This document shows positions 9,044 through 18,170 of a stretch of 32,367 nucleotides of DNA, piece after piece. The notes beneath the pieces were generated by a model. It was not told where the DNA came from. It made no database searches and saw only the letters and a program-made list of their open reading frames with translations. Positions within the stretch are counted from its first letter, which is position 1. Every line of letters begins with the position of its first letter. The DNA comes from Chloroflexota bacterium (GTDB lineage: Bacteria > Chloroflexota > Limnocylindria > Limnocylindrales > CSP1-4). The stretch covers positions 205,936 to 238,302 of the forward strand of contig JAUJNA010000004.1 of NCBI GenBank assembly GCA_030446555.1, given 5' to 3'. A program made the translations under genes and the position numbers.

Positions 9044-11044
9044 GTGAGCGAGCGACGGTGGCCGACCTTCGGTCGTGACGTCCCGGATGCCGCCTGGCGC
9101 CCCTCCCGCGACCACCTGCAGCGCAGCCGCCTTGCGCGAGTCCTCCGAGGGACGGGCGAGCCCGACCTCGAGGCCCTGCAAGCGCGCGCCGCGACCGACC
9201 CTGCCTGGTTCTGGGCAGCTGCCGCGGCCGATCTCTCCCTGGCGTGGCAGCGGCCGTTCCGGGAGGTCCTCGATCTCGCTGGCGGGCCCGAGTGGTCCCG
9301 CTGGTGGCGAGGCGGCGCCTTCAACTACGCGGCAGCCGCCGTGGATCCGCGGGCGGCGGCGGAGCCTGACGGGCCAGCCCTCACGTGGGAAGGCGACGAC
9401 GGCGAGATCCGTCGACTGACCAACGCCGAGCTGAAGTCTCAGGTCGACGCCGCGGCCGGGATGTTGTCGGCCGAAGGCGTGGGCGAAGGCGATCGTGTCG
9501 GCATCTTCCTGCCGCTCCTGGTCGAGACCGTGGTGGCCGTGCTGGCTCTCGGGAGGCTGAAGGCGATCTACACGCCCATCTTCTCCGGGTACGGGGCGCC
9601 GGCGGTGGCGAGCCGGCTCTCCGATTGCGGCGCCACGGTCCTCGTCACGGCCGACGGCTTCCGCCGCCGAGGCGGCGTCGTGGCACTGAAAGAGACGGCC
9701 GACGCGGCGGTGAAAGACGTCCCTTCTCTGCGACGGGTGCTGGTCGTGCGGCGGCTGGGCGGCGCGGTCGAGAGCGTGCCATGGTCGGATGGACGCGACC
9801 GCTGGTGGCACGACGCCCTGGCGGAGGCGAGCGTGCGCCCCGTGACGGAGGTCCCCGACACCGACCCCGAGACGCCGTACATGGTCATCCACACCTCCGG
9901 CACCACCGGTCGACCCAAGGGCGCGGTGCACGTGCATGGCGGCTTCCCCATCAAGGGTGCGCAGGATCTTGCCCACTGCTTCGACCTGGGCCGGGGCGAC
10001 ACCCTCTTCTGGTTCACCGACCTCGGCTGGATGATGGGCCCCTGGGCGATCTCAGGAGCGCTGCTCCTGGGTGCTTCGCTCGTCATCTACGAAGGTACCC
10101 CGGACCATCCTGGCCCCGACCGACTCTGGGCGATGGTGGCCCGCCACCGCGTGACGCACCTGGGGCTGTCACCCACCGTCATCCGCGCGCTGATGGCCCA
10201 TGGCACGGGTCCGGTACGTGCGCACGACCGCTCCTCGCTGCGTGTCCTGGGCTCGACGGGCGAGCCCTGGAACCCCGAGCCTTGGTGGTGGTACTTCCGC
10301 GAGGTGGGCGGGGGCCGCTGCCCGGTCATCAACTACAGCGGCGGCACGGAGGTGAGCGGGGGCATCGTCTGCTGCAACCCGATCACGCCCATCAAGCCCA
10401 CGTCCTTCGGGGGACCCAGCGTCGGCACGGCGGCGGACGTCATGGGCCCTGACGGGTCGAGCGTGCGCGGCCGGGTGGGTGAACTCGTCATCCGCAAGCC
10501 GCTGCCGGGCATGACGCGCGGCTTCTGGGACGATCCCGACCGCTACCTGGAGACGTACTGGTCGCGAGTGCCCGGGACCTGGGTGCACGGCGACTGGGCG
10601 ATCGTCGACGAGGACGGGTACTGGTTCATCCAGGGTCGCTCCGATGACACGCTGAAGGTCGCCGGCAAGAGGGTCGGCCCGGCGGAGGTGGAGAGTGCGG
10701 CGACCGGGCATCCCTCGGTCCTGGAAGCGGCCGCGATCGGCGTGCCACACGAGGTGAAGGGCGAGGCGATCGTCCTCTTCTGCGTCCTGCGACCGGGCGA
10801 GCGGGACGACCCAGCCCTTCGGGCGGACGTGGCGCAGCGCGTCGCAGAGCAGATGGGCAAGGCGCTCAAGCCGGAGACGATCCTGGTCGTGCCGCAGCTC
10901 CCCAAGACGCGCAGCGGCAAGGTGATGCGCCGCGTGGCACGCGCGGCGTACCTGGGAACCGATCCCGGCGACCTCTCTGCGCTGGAGGATCCGCGCGCGG
11001 TGGAGGCGATCTCCCGTATCGGCCTCGCCGGCTCCTCGCGCTGA
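9044..11044 (+). CDS. AMP-forming acetyl/acyl-CoA synthetase
   Basis: Intact 666 aa ORF; MVIHTSGTTGRPKGAVHVHGG, INYSGGTEVSGG, C-terminal PKTRSGKVMRRVAR lysine motif. Confidence 0.93.
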   Translation: MSERRWPTFGRDVPDAAWRPSRDHLQRSRLARVLRGTGEPDLEALQARAATDPAWFWAAAAADLSLAWQRPFREVLDLAGGPEWSRWWRGGAFNYAAAAVDPRAAAEPDGPALTWEGDDGEIRRLTNAELKSQVDAAAGMLSAEGVGEGDRVGIFLPLLVETVVAVLALGRLKAIYTPIFSGYGAPAVASRLSDCGATVLVTADGFRRRGGVVALKETADAAVKDVPSLRRVLVVRRLGGAVESVPWSDGRDRWWHDALAEASVRPVTEVPDTDPETPYMVIHTSGTTGRPKGAVHVHGGFPIKGAQDLAHCFDLGRGDTLFWFTDLGWMMGPWAISGALLLGASLVIYEGTPDHPGPDRLWAMVARHRVTHLGLSPTVIRALMAHGTGPVRAHDRSSLRVLGSTGEPWNPEPWWWYFREVGGGRCPVINYSGGTEVSGGIVCCNPITPIKPTSFGGPSVGTAADVMGPDGSSVRGRVGELVIRKPLPGMTRGFWDDPDRYLETYWSRVPGTWVHGDWAIVDEDGYWFIQGRSDDTLKVAGKRVGPAEVESAATGHPSVLEAAAIGVPHEVKGEAIVLFCVLRPGERDDPALRADVAQRVAEQMGKALKPETILVVPQLPKTRSGKVMRRVARAAYLGTDPGDLSALEDPRAVEAISRIGLAGSSR

Positions 11045-11140
11045 CATCCGTAGGCGGCGCGCGGGGCACGCGTGGATGCACCGCTCCGCTGCAACGGTTT
11101 GTTCGCGACGATCCGAGATGAGCCACGCGCCCGACGCATC

Positions 11141-11165
11141 GCGTAGGGAATCACCCGATGCGAGG
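11141..11165 (+). promoter_or_regulatory. Dyad element copy E (gcgTAGGGAATCACCCGATGCGAGG)
   Basis: Same sequence as four minus-strand copies; followed after 15 nt by C-TACGGT (-10-like). Confidence 0.75.
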
Positions 11166-11194
11166 GTGCCGGTGGACGATCTACGGTGGCACGG

Positions 11195-11523
11195 ATGTCG
11201 ACTGACATGGAGGTCTCGCCAGCCGCGGTCCAGGACGACGTGACCGCGAGCTTCCTGGTCGAGTCATACACGCCGGATACCGCGTCGGGAGTCGCCTCGG
11301 CACGGCAGGGCGCGCTCGCCCGGTCGAGGCATCGGCCTCACCCAGCGGGACGATCCGCTACCAGGGGTCCATCGCGGTCCCCGGCGACGAGATCGTCTTC
11401 CATCTCTTCCTCGCGAGCGATGCCTCCCTGGTGCGGGAGCTGTGTCGGCGCGCCGGGATCCGCTGCGATCGGATCGTCGAGGCTGTCATCACCTGGACGC
11501 CATCTCGACCTACGCCCCCATGA
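11195..11523 (+). CDS. Small DUF4242-like protein with one apparent frameshift
   Basis: TASFLVESYTPDTASGVASARQGALA then VEASASPSGTIRYQGSIAVPGDEIVFHLFLASDASLVRELCRRAGIRCDRIVEAVITW* in another frame. Confidence 0.4.
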
Positions 11524-11542
11524 CCAGGAGATAGCGCCGCAG

Positions 11543-11590
11543 GCGACTCACTCCGTAGCCGGTCGAGCGACCCACTCCGTAGCGGGTCGA
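11543..11590 (+). repeat. 24-bp tandem repeat x2
   Basis: gcgactcactccgtagccggtcga / gcgacccactccgtagcgggtcga (2 mismatches). Confidence 0.85.
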
Positions 11591-11650
11591 GCTCATGGGG
11601 AAGGCATGTGCGCCCTTTTCCGGGTCGGCGAGGGAGTACGCTGCACTCCC

Positions 11651-14509
11651 ATGCCAGCCCCGATCGTGGGAAGGGACGGCGAGTGGCGCGCCATCGAACG
11701 GCTCCTCGAGGGCGCCGCGTCGGCCCCCGCGTCCTGGTCATGGACGGGGCGCCCGGGATCGGCAAGAGCAGCGTCTGGCGGGCCGCGCTGGCCGGATCGG
11801 AGGAGCGCGGGTTCCGGAACCTGATCTCGCACCGGCTGAGACGGAACAGGGTCTGCCGTACGCCGGTCTGCACGACCTCCTGGGCGCGATCCCCGACACC
11901 GACATCGCCGCGCTGCCGGAACCGCAGGCGCGTGCCTTGCGAGCCGCGCTCTACCGATCGGATCCGTCGGAGGGCACAGCGGACGCCGCAGCTGTGGCGA
12001 TCGCCACCTCCCGCCTCCTCCAGCGCATCGCCGAGCGTGGCCCGCTGTTGCTCGCGGTGGACGACCTCCAGTGGCTGGACGCCTCATCCACGGCGGTGTT
12101 TCGTTTCTGCCTTCGCCGCCTCGGCGCCGCACCCATCGCGGTGTTGATCTCCCGGCGCACTGGATCGCGGGAGGAGCGGGCTCGGACCTGGCGCCCGCCG
12201 ACATCATGGAGCAGGTCACCGTGGGTCCGCTCTCCCTGGGCGCACTCCACGCGGTCGTGCAGGAGCGGCTGGGCGTCCGGCTCGCCAGACCCGCCCTGGT
12301 CCGGCTTCACGAATCGACCGAGGGCAATCCCTACCTGGCGCTGGAGCTGGTGCGCGCGTACGGTCCGGAGGGCCCAGCGGCGATGCTCCAGGGAGCGCCT
12401 CCGACGGAGGTCCTCCGGAACGCACTGGGACATCGCATCGGGTCGTTGCCCAGACAGATGCGCCGGCTGCTGGAGACCACCGCGCTGCTCGGTCGGCCTC
12501 AGCGGTCGCTCCTGGTGCGCCTGATGGGCGACGACGACGACGCCACCGCCGCGAACCTGGCACGTGCCGAGCGCGCAGGCCTGCTCCGGGTCGAGGGCGA
12601 CCGTGTCCGCATCGATCACCCGCTCCTCGCTTCGGTCATCGCCGGTTCCATCCCCACGACCGAGCGGCGTCGCCTTCACCGGCGCATCGCCGAGGCCATG
12701 GACGAGGGACCGAGCGAGCTCGGCACCTGGCCGCCGCCTCCGACGGGCCGGACGAGGCGATCGCCGCCGCTCTCGACCTTGCCGCCGGCGGGGCGGCCGC
12801 GCTGGGGGCCTCGATCGAGGCTGCCGATCTGCGCGACCTGGCGTTGCGCCTCACACCGACGGACCAGCCCGAGGCGGCGGGTCGACGCCGCCTGGCGTTC
12901 GCGGAGGCGGTCTTCACCGCAGGCGACACCGGGAGGGCGCGCCGAGAACTGGAAGACGCGCTACCGGCGCTCGCGGAGCGGGACCAGCGCCTGGAGGCCC
13001 TCCTGCTGCTCGCCAGGATCCGGTGGTACGAGCACGACACGGAGGCGTGCGTGGAGACCGCCGAGCAGGCTCTCGCGGAGGCGGCGGACGACCGAGCCTG
13101 GCAGGCTCGGATCCCACTCCGCACTGTCGTGGATGCTCGACTTCGACCTCACCCGCCGGCTGACCCACGCGACCGCTGCCCTGGAGCTCATCGATCCCGA
13201 CGCCGAGCCGGCGCTCCGCGCTTTGCCGCTCCTCAACCAGGCCTGGACCCGCCTGCTGACCGGACACGGCGCCGACCACGCAGCGATCGAGCAAGGCGAT
13301 CGCCTTCAGCAGGAAGCAGGCAGGTGGGACTACAGCCCCGTCCCCGGGTATTGGGCCAAGGCGATGGACCAGCCGGTCCTGGCGCGCCAGCGATTCCGGG
13401 AGCTACCTCGACCGCGCACGGGCGTCCGGGGAAGAGAGCGCGGTCGCCGGTCTCTTGTCGTACCTGGCCGAGATGGAGTGCTGGGTCGGCCACGTCGACG
13501 AGGCTGAAGTCCTGGTAGAGGAAGCCGTGGAGGTGGCAGAGCAGACGGACCAGCGCGTCTACCTGGCCATCGCCCTCGCCCGACGAGCCCTGGTGCGGAC
13601 CTACCAGGCGATCTCGCGGCGGCCAAGGCTGACGCGGAGCGCAGCCTGCCGCTGGGGAACCCTCCGTTGCTACCGCCCGGGCCTCTTGCCGTCCTGGGGC
13701 TCATCGCTCTGACGGAGGACGACCCCGAGCGCGCCGATGATCTGCTATCACAAGCGGATGCGATGCTGGAGAGCGTCGGCATGCGGGAGCCGGCGAGCCA
13801 CCGGTTCCACGCGGATCACATCGAGGCCCTCATCCGCCTCGGGGAGCTCGATCGGGCCGAGCGGCTCCTGGAGAGGTTCGAGGCACGTGCGCGGAGCGTG
13901 CCTCGGCCGTGGATCGTGGCCACGGCAGCCCGGTGCCGTGGGCTGCTCCTGGCGGCGCGCGGCGACCTGCCGGCCGCCTCGTTCCACGCGGCACTCACGG
14001 CGCACGAGCAGCTCCAGATGCCGCTCGAGCTGGGGCGCACGCTCCTCGCGCAAGGGCTCGTCCAGCGGCGTGCTGGGCGGCGGAAGCTGGCGGAGGAGTC
14101 GTTCCAGCGCTCCGTTCAGGTGTTCGACGCGCTCGGGTGTGGCCCATGGGCCGACCGCGCGCGCGGCGAGCTCGATCGCCTTGGGACCCACAAGGGCGAG
14201 GAGGAGACGCTGACACCCAGCGAGGAGCGGATGGCGCGTCTAGCCGCGTCAGGCATGACCAACCGGGCCATCGCCGACCGGCTGTCGATCAGCCCCAAGA
14301 CCGTCGAGGCGAACCTGGCACGTGCTTACTCGAAGCTGGGCATCCGCACCCGGGCGGAGCTGGGGGCGACCATCGCCCTCACAGGAGGTTCGTCATCATC
14401 AGGGCAGATGACCTGGATCTCCACCGATGCTTCGTTGTTGCTCTCGTCGGACTCCGCCACCTCGTCACGGGAGTCCACGAGCTGGACGGTCACGACCTCG
14501 TTCACGTAG
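11651..14509 (+). CDS. LuxR-family transcriptional regulator, large ATP-binding (LAL/MalT-like) type, multiple apparent frameshifts
   Basis: MPAPIVGRDGEWRAIERLLEGA; LVMDGAPGIGKSSVWRAAL (Walker A); LLLAVDDLQWLDASS (Walker B); C-terminal LTPSEERMARLAASGMTNRAIADRLSISPKTVEANLARAYSKLGIRTRAELGA (LuxR HTH). Confidence 0.85.
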
Positions 14510-14983
14510 TCGGCATCGCCGAGGTCTCTCCAGACACGACGACGGATCCCCCGGGAGCAGGCCGTCGACGCCCGTGCTGCCGCCCGCCCTCCGACATCGT
14601 ACGAGTGGCGAACGGGCCGCTCGGTGCCTGGCCGACATTGCGGATGGTGAAGCCGATGGACATCGGGTTCCCGGACTCGACGGGCGGCGCCGTGACGTCC
14701 TCGATGACGAGGTCGGCCAGCCGGCTCGGTCGGAGGGGCCGTGGGTGGCGCGGTGGGCGGCATCCTCGGCGGTCGGGCGGGTCGGTCGGTGCGTTGCGGG
14801 CGCGGGCGACGGGCGAGTGGAGTCCGTCGTGCCCGGCGCGGCCGTGGGTGGCGCGCTGACGGACGGAGCGGTAGCCGTTGCCAGGGCGGGCGGCACGATC
14901 GCCGAGCCGGACGGCGCCGCCCCCACCTGCACGCAGGCCGTGGTCAGCAGGGCGATGATGGTGATGAACAGGCTTCGCGCCAT
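14326..14983 (-). CDS. CARDB-domain putative lipoprotein 1 (frameshifted)
   Basis: MARSLFITIIALLTTACVQVGAAPSGS; ADLVIEDVTAPPVESGNPMSIGFTIRNVGQAPSGPF; YVNEVVTVQLVDSRDEVAESDESNNEASVEIQVIC. Confidence 0.7.
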
Positions 14984-15045
14984 CGCAGGGCCTCCATAAG
15001 AGGTGGTCGTTCCTTCCACGCCGAACGCTAGGTCGGCCGACGACC

Positions 15046-15069
15046 CCTCGCATCGGGTGATTCCTATGC
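15046..15069 (-). promoter_or_regulatory. Dyad element copy A (one C shorter than the others)
   Basis: cctcgcatcgggtgattcctatgc; gene-sense TAGCGT -10-like hexamer at 15030-15025. Confidence 0.72.
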
Positions 15070-15106
15070 GCCGTGCGGCGCCGCGGACGATGAGACAGGA
15101 CCGACC

Positions 15107-15206
15107 GACTCGCGCGCGCTGCGACAAGCTGCGGCATCCGGTCCGCGCGGAGCTGGGGGCGACGGTCGCCCTCATGGGCACAGAGGGTCATCATCAGGAC
15201 AGATGA
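15107..15206 (+). pseudogene. Vestigial C-terminus of a LuxR-family regulator
   Basis: ARCDKLRHPVRAELGATVALMGT parallels ARAYSKLGIRTRAELGATIALTGG of the intact regulator tail; DNA similarity continues into the adjacent CARDB gene. Confidence 0.7.
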
Positions 15207-15800
15207 CCTGGATGCTCCACCGATGCTTCGTTGTTGGTCTCGTCGGACTCCGCCACCTCGTCACGGGAGTCCACCACGAGCTGGACGGTCACGACCTCGT
15301 TCACGTAGTCCGCGTCGCCGAGATGCTGCACCACGAGGACCCACTCACCGGCGGTCAGCGCGGCCCCACGTCCTGGTACAGGGCGTGGCCGCGCCCTCCT
15401 CCGACGGTGTACGAGTTGGCGACTCGGCCGCTCGCTGCCTGGCCGACGTTCCGGATCGTAAAGTATATGGTTATCCCACTCCCGGACTCGACGGACTGCG
15501 GCCGCCTCGATGTCCTCGATGACGAGGTCAGCCAGCGGCGGCTCCGTCGGTGGCGCGGTCGGTGGCGCGGTCGGTGGGATCGTCGGTGGTCGGCTGGGTC
15601 GGTCGGTGCGTTGCGGGCGCGGCCGACGGGTGCGACGGGCTCCGGCGTCCCCGGCGCAGCGGTAAGCGGGGCGCTGAGGACTGGAGCGCTCGTGGCTCCT
15701 GAGCGGGCGGCACGATCGCCGAGCCGGACGGTGCTGACCCCACCTGCACGCAGGCTACGGCCAGCAGGGCGATAAGGGTGATGAACAGGCTTCGCGGCAT
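15172..15800 (-). CDS. CARDB-domain putative lipoprotein 2 (frameshifted)
   Basis: MPRSLFITLIALLAVACVQVGSAPSGS; FTIRNVGQAASG; YVNEVVTVQLVVDSRDEVAESDETNNEAS. Confidence 0.7.
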
Positions 15801-15860
15801 CGGAGTCGGCCTCCCAAGGTGGTCGCTGGTTTCCACGCCACGCTAGCCGTGCGGACGACG

Positions 15861-15885
15861 CCTCGCATCGGGTGATTCCCTATGC
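15861..15885 (-). promoter_or_regulatory. Dyad element copy B
   Basis: cctcgcatcgggtgattccctatgc; 14 nt then CTAGCGT in gene sense. Confidence 0.75.
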
Positions 15886-15952
15886 CGGTGGGCCGACGCG
15901 GCAGACCCGTCTGGGCCCGATGATGTCCGGGTCAGCCGACTCGGCGTCAGAA

Positions 15953-16572
15953 TCAGGAACGGTCTTCACGCTTCAAGGGGATGGGGCCGTTGTCCTCCTC
16001 GTTGGACTCGACCACCGCGTTAAGCGTATCCAACGTGAGTTCAGCAGGAACGTTGAGATCCGGCGGCCCGCTCAAGTCGGCACGCATCCTGATCGTGGCT
16101 ACTGAGTAAGCCGGCAGCCCCTCGACGACCTCATTCATCACCCGCATCTTACAAACGGCTGAGGCCAGGAACTTCCCAGCGTCCGCTGTTCCTGTGTTGT
16201 CCACGACCACCTGGAGCACCAGCTCGGTCCCGTCGACATAGGCGGACCAGCTGCGGAGCACAAGGTCAGGCAAGGCGGCCTGGGTCGGAGGCGCGGTGGG
16301 GTGCCGTGGGCGGTTCCGGCGGTGGTGCGGTGAGCGGTGCGGTCGGTGGCGCGGTAGGGAGTTCCGGCGCTGGCGCCGTCGACGGTGGTGTCGGTCCGCC
16401 CTCGCGCGGGTTGCGAGGGCGACGTGTCTTGGCCGGATCCGGCGTACTGACACCTGGAGCGCTCGTCGCTCCCGGAGCGGGCGGCACGACCGGGGAGCCA
16501 GACGCGCCGCCCCACCTGCACGCAGGCTGTGGCCAGGAGAGCGACAAGGATCATGGACAAGGTGCGCGGCAT
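15953..16572 (-). CDS. CARDB-domain putative lipoprotein 3 (frameshifted)
   Basis: MPRTLSMILVALLATACVQVG; LPDLVLRSWSAYVDGTELVLQVVVDNTGTADAGKF...LTLDTLNAVVESNEEDN. Confidence 0.7.
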
Positions 16573-16635
16573 CGGGTGGACCTCAAGAGGAGGGTTGCTG
16601 TCCGTTCCACCCGAACGCTAGGTCCGCTGAGGAGT

Positions 16636-16660
16636 CCTCGCATCGGGTGATTCCCTACGT
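16636..16660 (-). promoter_or_regulatory. Dyad element copy C
   Basis: cctcgcatcgggtgattccctacgt; 14 nt then CTAGCGT in gene sense. Confidence 0.75.
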
Positions 16661-16721
16661 CGCCGGGTGACGCCGAAGACCAGGATCGCGCCCGACGATC
16701 TCCTGGTCAGTCCACTCGGCA

Positions 16722-17370
16722 TCAGACCTGGCACGCTGGGTCCTCGAATGGGATGAAGTTGTTGGTCTCGTTGGATTCCAGCACCGTGTTCGTGGCGTCC
16801 AACAGGACCCTCTGAGGTGTGAAACTGCCCGAACCGTTCCCCGAGACCATCAGATCGACCGTCGCTGTCGAGCCGGCCGACAGCCCCTCGGCGACCCCGC
16901 TCGACAGGAACCCGGAACAGATGGCTTCCACGGTGAACCCGCGCCTGCCTCCCCAGCTCCGATGTTCTTGACGTACACCTTGATCTTCAGGACATCCGGA
17001 TCGGCCTCATCGACATAGATGGTCAAGCCTAGGAGGTCGAGATCCGGCATGGCGACCTGGGTGGGAGGCGCGGTGGGGGTTCGGTCGGAGGCGCCGTGGG
17101 TGGCGCGGAAGGCTGCATGGGAGGTTGCGTGGGAGGTTGCGTGGGTCGGTCCGTGCGTTGCGGGCGCGGCCGACGGGTGCGACCGGGATCCGGCGCCCGC
17201 GGCGCAGCGGTAAGCGGGGCGCTGGTGGCAGGGGCGCTCGTCGCTCCGGGAGCGCGCGGTACGACCGGCGAGCCAGACGGCGCCGCCGGCGAGCCGGACG
17301 GGGCCGTCCCCAGCTGCACGCAGGCCGTGGTCAGCAGGGCGATGAGGGTGATGAACAGGCTTCGCGCCAT
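16722..17370 (-). CDS. CARDB-domain putative lipoprotein 4 (frameshifted)
   Basis: MARSLFITLIALLTTACVQLGTAPSGS; MPDLDLLGLTIYVDEADPDVLKIKVYVKNIGAGEAG; LLDATNTVLESNETNNFIPF. Confidence 0.7.
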
Positions 17371-17430
17371 CGGAGGGCCTCCATCAGGTTCTGGTTCCTT
17401 CCACCCCGAACCCTAGGTCGGAGGAGCACG

Positions 17431-17455
17431 CCTCGCATCGGGTGATTCCCTATGC
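17431..17455 (-). promoter_or_regulatory. Dyad element copy D
   Basis: cctcgcatcgggtgattccctatgc; 14 nt then CTAGGGT in gene sense. Confidence 0.75.
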
Positions 17456-17478
17456 CGAGGGTCGCGATCCTCGCCCGA

Positions 17479-18135
17479 TCAGCCCTCTCGGCAGAAGACG
17501 CCGCAGTCGACCTGGACCTGCTGCGCTGCCTCGTTGTTCCCCTCGTCGGACTCGGCGACCTCGTCGTCGGAGTCGATGATGACGCGGATGCTCACGGAGG
17601 TGTCCTCCTGGGGCGCCGCGCCGACCTGGTGCACCGCGTCGAGCGTCTCGCCCGCGCCCAGGCCGTCAACAAAGCCCCGACCGGCCCCACCGAACCGCCA
17701 GACGTATTGGAACGGGCCCGTCGCTGCCTCCCCGACGTTGCGGATGACCAGGCTGATCTCGCCGCTCTCCGTCCACCACGGACTCGGGGCGTTGAAGCTC
17801 TCGATGACGAGGTCCGGCAAGGGCGGCTGCGTGGGGGTTCGCGTAGGCGGTCGCGTGGGTCGGTCCGTGCGCGGGTTGCCAGGGCCTCGGGTACGAGTGG
17901 GCTCGGTCGTGCCCACCGCGGTCGTGGGCGGCGCGGTGACGGATGGAGCGCTCGGCGTCCCGGCTGCGGAGGGGCAGCCAGCGAGGTAAACGGGGCGGCC
18001 GCCGGAGCCGGACTCGGGCGGCTACCTCCCGCGTAGGCCGTGGACCTAAGAGCGACAAGGGCCTGCATCCCCTGCACCGCCACGGCTCTGCTGCTTCTTC
18101 TTCCCGCCGCCGAATAGACTTCGGATCGCGTCCAT
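17479..18135 (-). CDS. CARDB-domain protein 5, N-terminus uncertain
   Basis: LPDLVIESFNAPSPWWTESGEISLVIRNVGEAATGPFQYVWRFGG...DSDDEVAESDEGNNEAAQQVQVDC. Possible ATG at 18135 after AGGAGG, giving MDAIRSLFGGGKKKQQS, then a frameshift. Confidence 0.55.
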
Positions 18136-18170
18136 CCAGGCACCTCCTGGCGGGCAGCATACTTCCCGCG

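Noticed and set aside
11651-14509. Programmed ribosomal frameshifting in the LuxR regulator
   Set aside because: Too many shifts at unrelated sites, no consistent slippery sequence, and the same pattern in neighbouring unrelated genes; sequencing/assembly indels are simpler.
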